Of a stretch of 8,717 nucleotides of DNA, positions 6,940 through 8,717 are shown piece by piece. Under the pieces are notes generated by a model, which saw nothing but the letters and a program-made list of their open reading frames with translations, searched no databases and was not told where the DNA came from. Both the position numbers and the translations under genes were made by a program. The DNA is from Candidatus Nomurabacteria bacterium (GTDB lineage: Bacteria; Patescibacteriota; Minisyncoccia; Phycocordibacterales; UBA5272). The stretch's first letter is position 1. Every line of letters begins with the position of its first letter. Location of the stretch: the NCBI GenBank assembly GCA_003518045.1, contig DOZK01000008.1, positions 1 to 8,717 on the forward strand, given 5' to 3'.

Positions 6940-6980
6940 ATCATATATCATCTACTTTTTGTAATTCTCTTTCGAAAATT

Positions 6981-7078
6981 ACGACATGAAAGAACTTTTC
7001 ATGTCGTGTGTGGAGGGAATACTTTAAGCGATGAATAAATTCATATCAAATTATACAACCTCCACACACGACATGAAA
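6981..7078 (-). repeat. inverted repeats in the 23S-tRNA spacer
   Basis: TTTCATGTCGTGTGTGGAGG (6997-7016) and its exact complement (7059-7078) form a perfect 20-bp stem around a 42-base loop. A third, shorter copy (6982-6991) can pair with 6997-7006 to make a competing 10-bp hairpin with a 5-base loop. The stem is a likely RNase III-type processing site separating 23S from tRNA-Lys. The loop contains TATAAT on the minus strand (7055-7050), but no convincing -35 box, so a promoter for tRNA and 5S is only a weak possibility. Confidence 0.7.
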
Positions 7079-7098
7079 GAAACAACACAATTTCCTCG

Positions 7099-7143
7099 CA
7101 AAGCTTGCGCTTTGTTCGGACATGATATCTGTGATAATCATGT
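7099..7143 (-). other. trailer hairpins after 23S
   Basis: Two small hairpins follow the 23S 3' end in the transcript. ACAUGAU/AUCAUGU (7143-7137 with 7126-7120) has a 10-base loop; CAAAGC-GCAA-GCUUUG (7114-7099) has a GNRA tetraloop. They are probably part of the precursor processing region. Confidence 0.45.
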
Positions 7144-7241
7144 TTCCTAATAGGATTCGGGTAATTAGTAAGCCTTGACTGAACACATTACTGTGCGTAC
7201 ATCTAGCTCCTATCAACGTAATAATCTCTTACGACCCTTGC

Positions 7242-7396
7242 GGGGAGCTGCACAAAACTTTCTTGAAGAAAAATTATATTTTTGGTTACGGCTCGTGATT
7301 CGTACTCCCCTTACTTGTGTAAGACTCGTACTCCATCACTTCGCCTCACGCAAAAATCTATTTTTTCTTTTACAAAAAACCTTTGTGCAACTCCCC
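7242..7396 (-). other. helix 98 expansion / IVS-like hairpin in 23S
   Basis: GGGGAGUUGCACAAAG (7396-7381) pairs with the complementary strand 7257-7242 through about 16 positions, including a G-U pair. It closes a 155-nt arm where E. coli has a short helix 98 of roughly 20-25 nt. Inside are AT-rich stems, a GUGAU/AUCAC stem and the hairpin CUUAC-ACAA-GUAAG (7323-7310). No group I core motifs are present. It may stay as an rRNA expansion or be cut out by RNase III without religation, as known for intervening sequences at other 23S helices. Confidence 0.7.
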
Positions 7397-7510
7397 TACG
7401 AATACTTATCTTGAAGTTGGCTTCGTTCTTAGATGCTTTCAGAACTTATCCATTCCCGACATAGCTACTGGGCGATCCGGCTGGCGCCAGAGCCCATACA
7501 CCAGAGGTCA

Positions 7511-7541
<31 letters not shown>

Positions 7542-7687
7542 ATCTTCTCAATATTCGAACGGCTGCAGAAGATAGGAAACCAACCTGTCTCACGACGGTT
7601 TGAACCCAGCTCACGTATCTTTTTAAATGGCGAACAGCCATACCCTTGGTAGCTTCTCCACCACCAGGATAAGATGAGCCGACATCG

Positions 7688-8172
7688 CTGTCGTATTTGT
7701 CTCGCATTACTGCGAGGATCGGACTATATCTTCATCCACTCGATCAAGAGTGGAGCTTGCGTATTAGCTATGAGCTCTTCTTACTACTCATAACTTCGTT
7801 ACCTTTTGTAACAAGTCTCTACAGGGTTATACATGTAATTACACTGTTAAGTGTACAGCTTCCGCCAGAGGCGGATGATCGCTTTCTTACTTGCAAACTT
7901 CCCACGGTATTGCCCTTACGTTGTTCATGTGTAAGGGTTTCACCGTTATAAGCAAGGATTTCTTTTGTACATATTATTTATTTGACGATTGTACATATCA
8001 TTAGATTTTTAAATATTTGAATGAAGTTCGAGGAAAAACATATATTTTAGAAGAAGACGTACACGAAGTACGGCGACTGAAAAAATATTTGTTTTGACAA
8101 AGAAATTCGTCAAATATTTATAAATCTAATTTGTTGCTATAGGATTACTCCTAACGCACCCCGATTTAGTTA
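7688..8172 (-). ncRNA. group I intron in 23S rRNA after U2500 (subgroup IA-like, no ORF)
   Basis: This 485-nt insertion splits the 23S between E. coli U2500 and C2501. The 5' exon GCACCU (8178-8173) pairs with guide GGGUGC (8161-8156), ending in the required U-G pair. AUCG (8165-8162) can pair with the 3' exon CGAU as P10, and the intron ends in G (7688). Core: P3 7956-7948 with 7764-7756; P4 7946-7942 with 7908-7904; P5 7937-7931 with 7919-7913; P6 7903-7901 with 7826-7824; P7 7817-7814 with 7725-7722; P8 7753-7748 with 7741-7736; P9 7716-7711 with 7706-7701, capped by GUAA. The S motif AAGAUAUAGUCC (7732-7721) is exact. Hairpins at 7812-7798 and 7792-7769 match P7.1/P7.2 of subgroup IA. A P2 hairpin (8153-8140) and a long AT-rich arm (8130-8000) precede P3. 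No homing endonuclease is encoded, so it is probably a self-splicing ribozyme without mobility of its own. Confidence 0.93.
8000..8130 (-). repeat. long AT-rich peripheral arm of the intron (P2.1-like)
   Basis: The arms 8000-8020 and 8110-8130 are complementary at 20 of 21 positions and enclose smaller hairpins, among them UUGAC/GUCAA and CGUAC-UUCGU-GUACG. Next to it, the 10-bp direct repeat TTGTACATAT occurs at 7965-7974 and 7989-7998. The arm fits a peripheral extension between P2 and P3, a place where group I introns often carry insertions. It might also be the scar of a lost endonuclease gene. Confidence 0.65.
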
Positions 8173-8717
8173 AGGTGCCGAACTGTGCCGTCGATATGAA
8201 CTCTTGGGCACAACTAGCCTGTTATCCCCGTGGTAGCTTCTATCCGTTAATCTGCACCGGCGTCTAAAGCCAAGTGTAGGTTCACTAGGACCCACTTTCG
8301 TGTCTGCTCGACATGCCCGTCTTACAGTCAAGCCATCTTATGCCCTTACGCTATCGGCACGGTTTCCATTCGCGCCTAGATGACCTTAATATACTCCTCC
8401 GTTACCTTTTAGGAGGAAACCGCCCCAGTTAAACTCCCCACCAGATACTGTCTGCGAACGTTTTTTCCGTTCACGTTAGAGTATGCCCAATTACAGATGA
8501 CTATTTCACTGTCGAGTAGAGTACAGCCGAAACCATACACATCAAACCTCTCGTCACTATTCTACGCAGTAATTGAACATACTCAATATCAAGCTAGAGT
8601 AAAGCTCACGGGGTCTTTTCGTCTATCTGCAGCTAGGGGGCATCTTCACCCCCACTGTATTTTCACCGAGCTACTCCCTGAGACAGTTCCCCAGTCGTTA
8701 CGCCATTCGTGCACGTC

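Noticed and set aside
6721..7038. 105-residue plus-strand open frame
   Set aside because: It crosses the antisense of 5S rRNA and tRNA-Lys; the GADWIRTSDLR stretch is the well-known false translation of a tRNA complement.
7242..7396. Second group I intron in 23S
   Set aside because: No P7/S motif, guide pairing or terminal G is visible; the ends pair with each other as a helix 98 arm.
7697..7951. 84-residue plus-strand open frame inside the intron, considered as a homing endonuclease
   Set aside because: It is antisense to the ribozyme core and has no LAGLIDADG, HNH or GIY-YIG motif.

Overview
The window reads as a piece of a small, AT-rich bacterial genome, most likely from the Candidate Phyla Radiation (Patescibacteria, Parcubacteria-like). 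This is inferred from three things: an intron inside the 23S rRNA gene, which is common in that group; genes that lack clear Shine-Dalgarno sequences; and a membrane-anchored protein starting MDWATKRK, of a type I associate with these genomes. All genes read through with the standard code.

Left part (1-2632): two divergent cell-surface polysaccharide genes, a polyprenyl-phosphate sugar phosphotransferase (minus) and a GT4 glycosyltransferase (plus). Only 25 bp separate their start codons, and that gap holds promoter-like motifs facing both ways. Middle (2633-3189): a repeat-rich spacer between convergent genes. It holds heptamer repeats, a 68-bp duplication, several hairpins and a 129-bp palindromic element that runs into the 3' end of rodA. 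Next (3190-6550): three minus-strand genes transcribed in the order leucyl aminopeptidase, anchored Cys-motif protein, rodA. The last two are 3 bp apart and clearly form an operon.

Right part (6639-8717): the 3' end of an rRNA operon on the minus strand, ordered 23S, tRNA-Lys(CUU), 5S, terminator. The 16S gene is not visible. The 23S gene is cut by the window end at about E. coli position 1959. It carries a 485-nt ORF-less group I intron exactly after U2500 in the peptidyl transferase centre. P1, P10, P3-P9 and the P7.1/P7.2 insert typical of subgroup IA can all be traced. A separate 155-nt hairpin expansion sits at helix 98. The 23S-tRNA spacer holds a perfect 20-bp inverted repeat that competes with a second hairpin.

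The most notable item is the group I intron in the catalytic heart of the ribosome: splicing is needed to rebuild the loop that contains C2501-A2503. I see no novel protein system, no CRISPR array and no intact insertion sequence.
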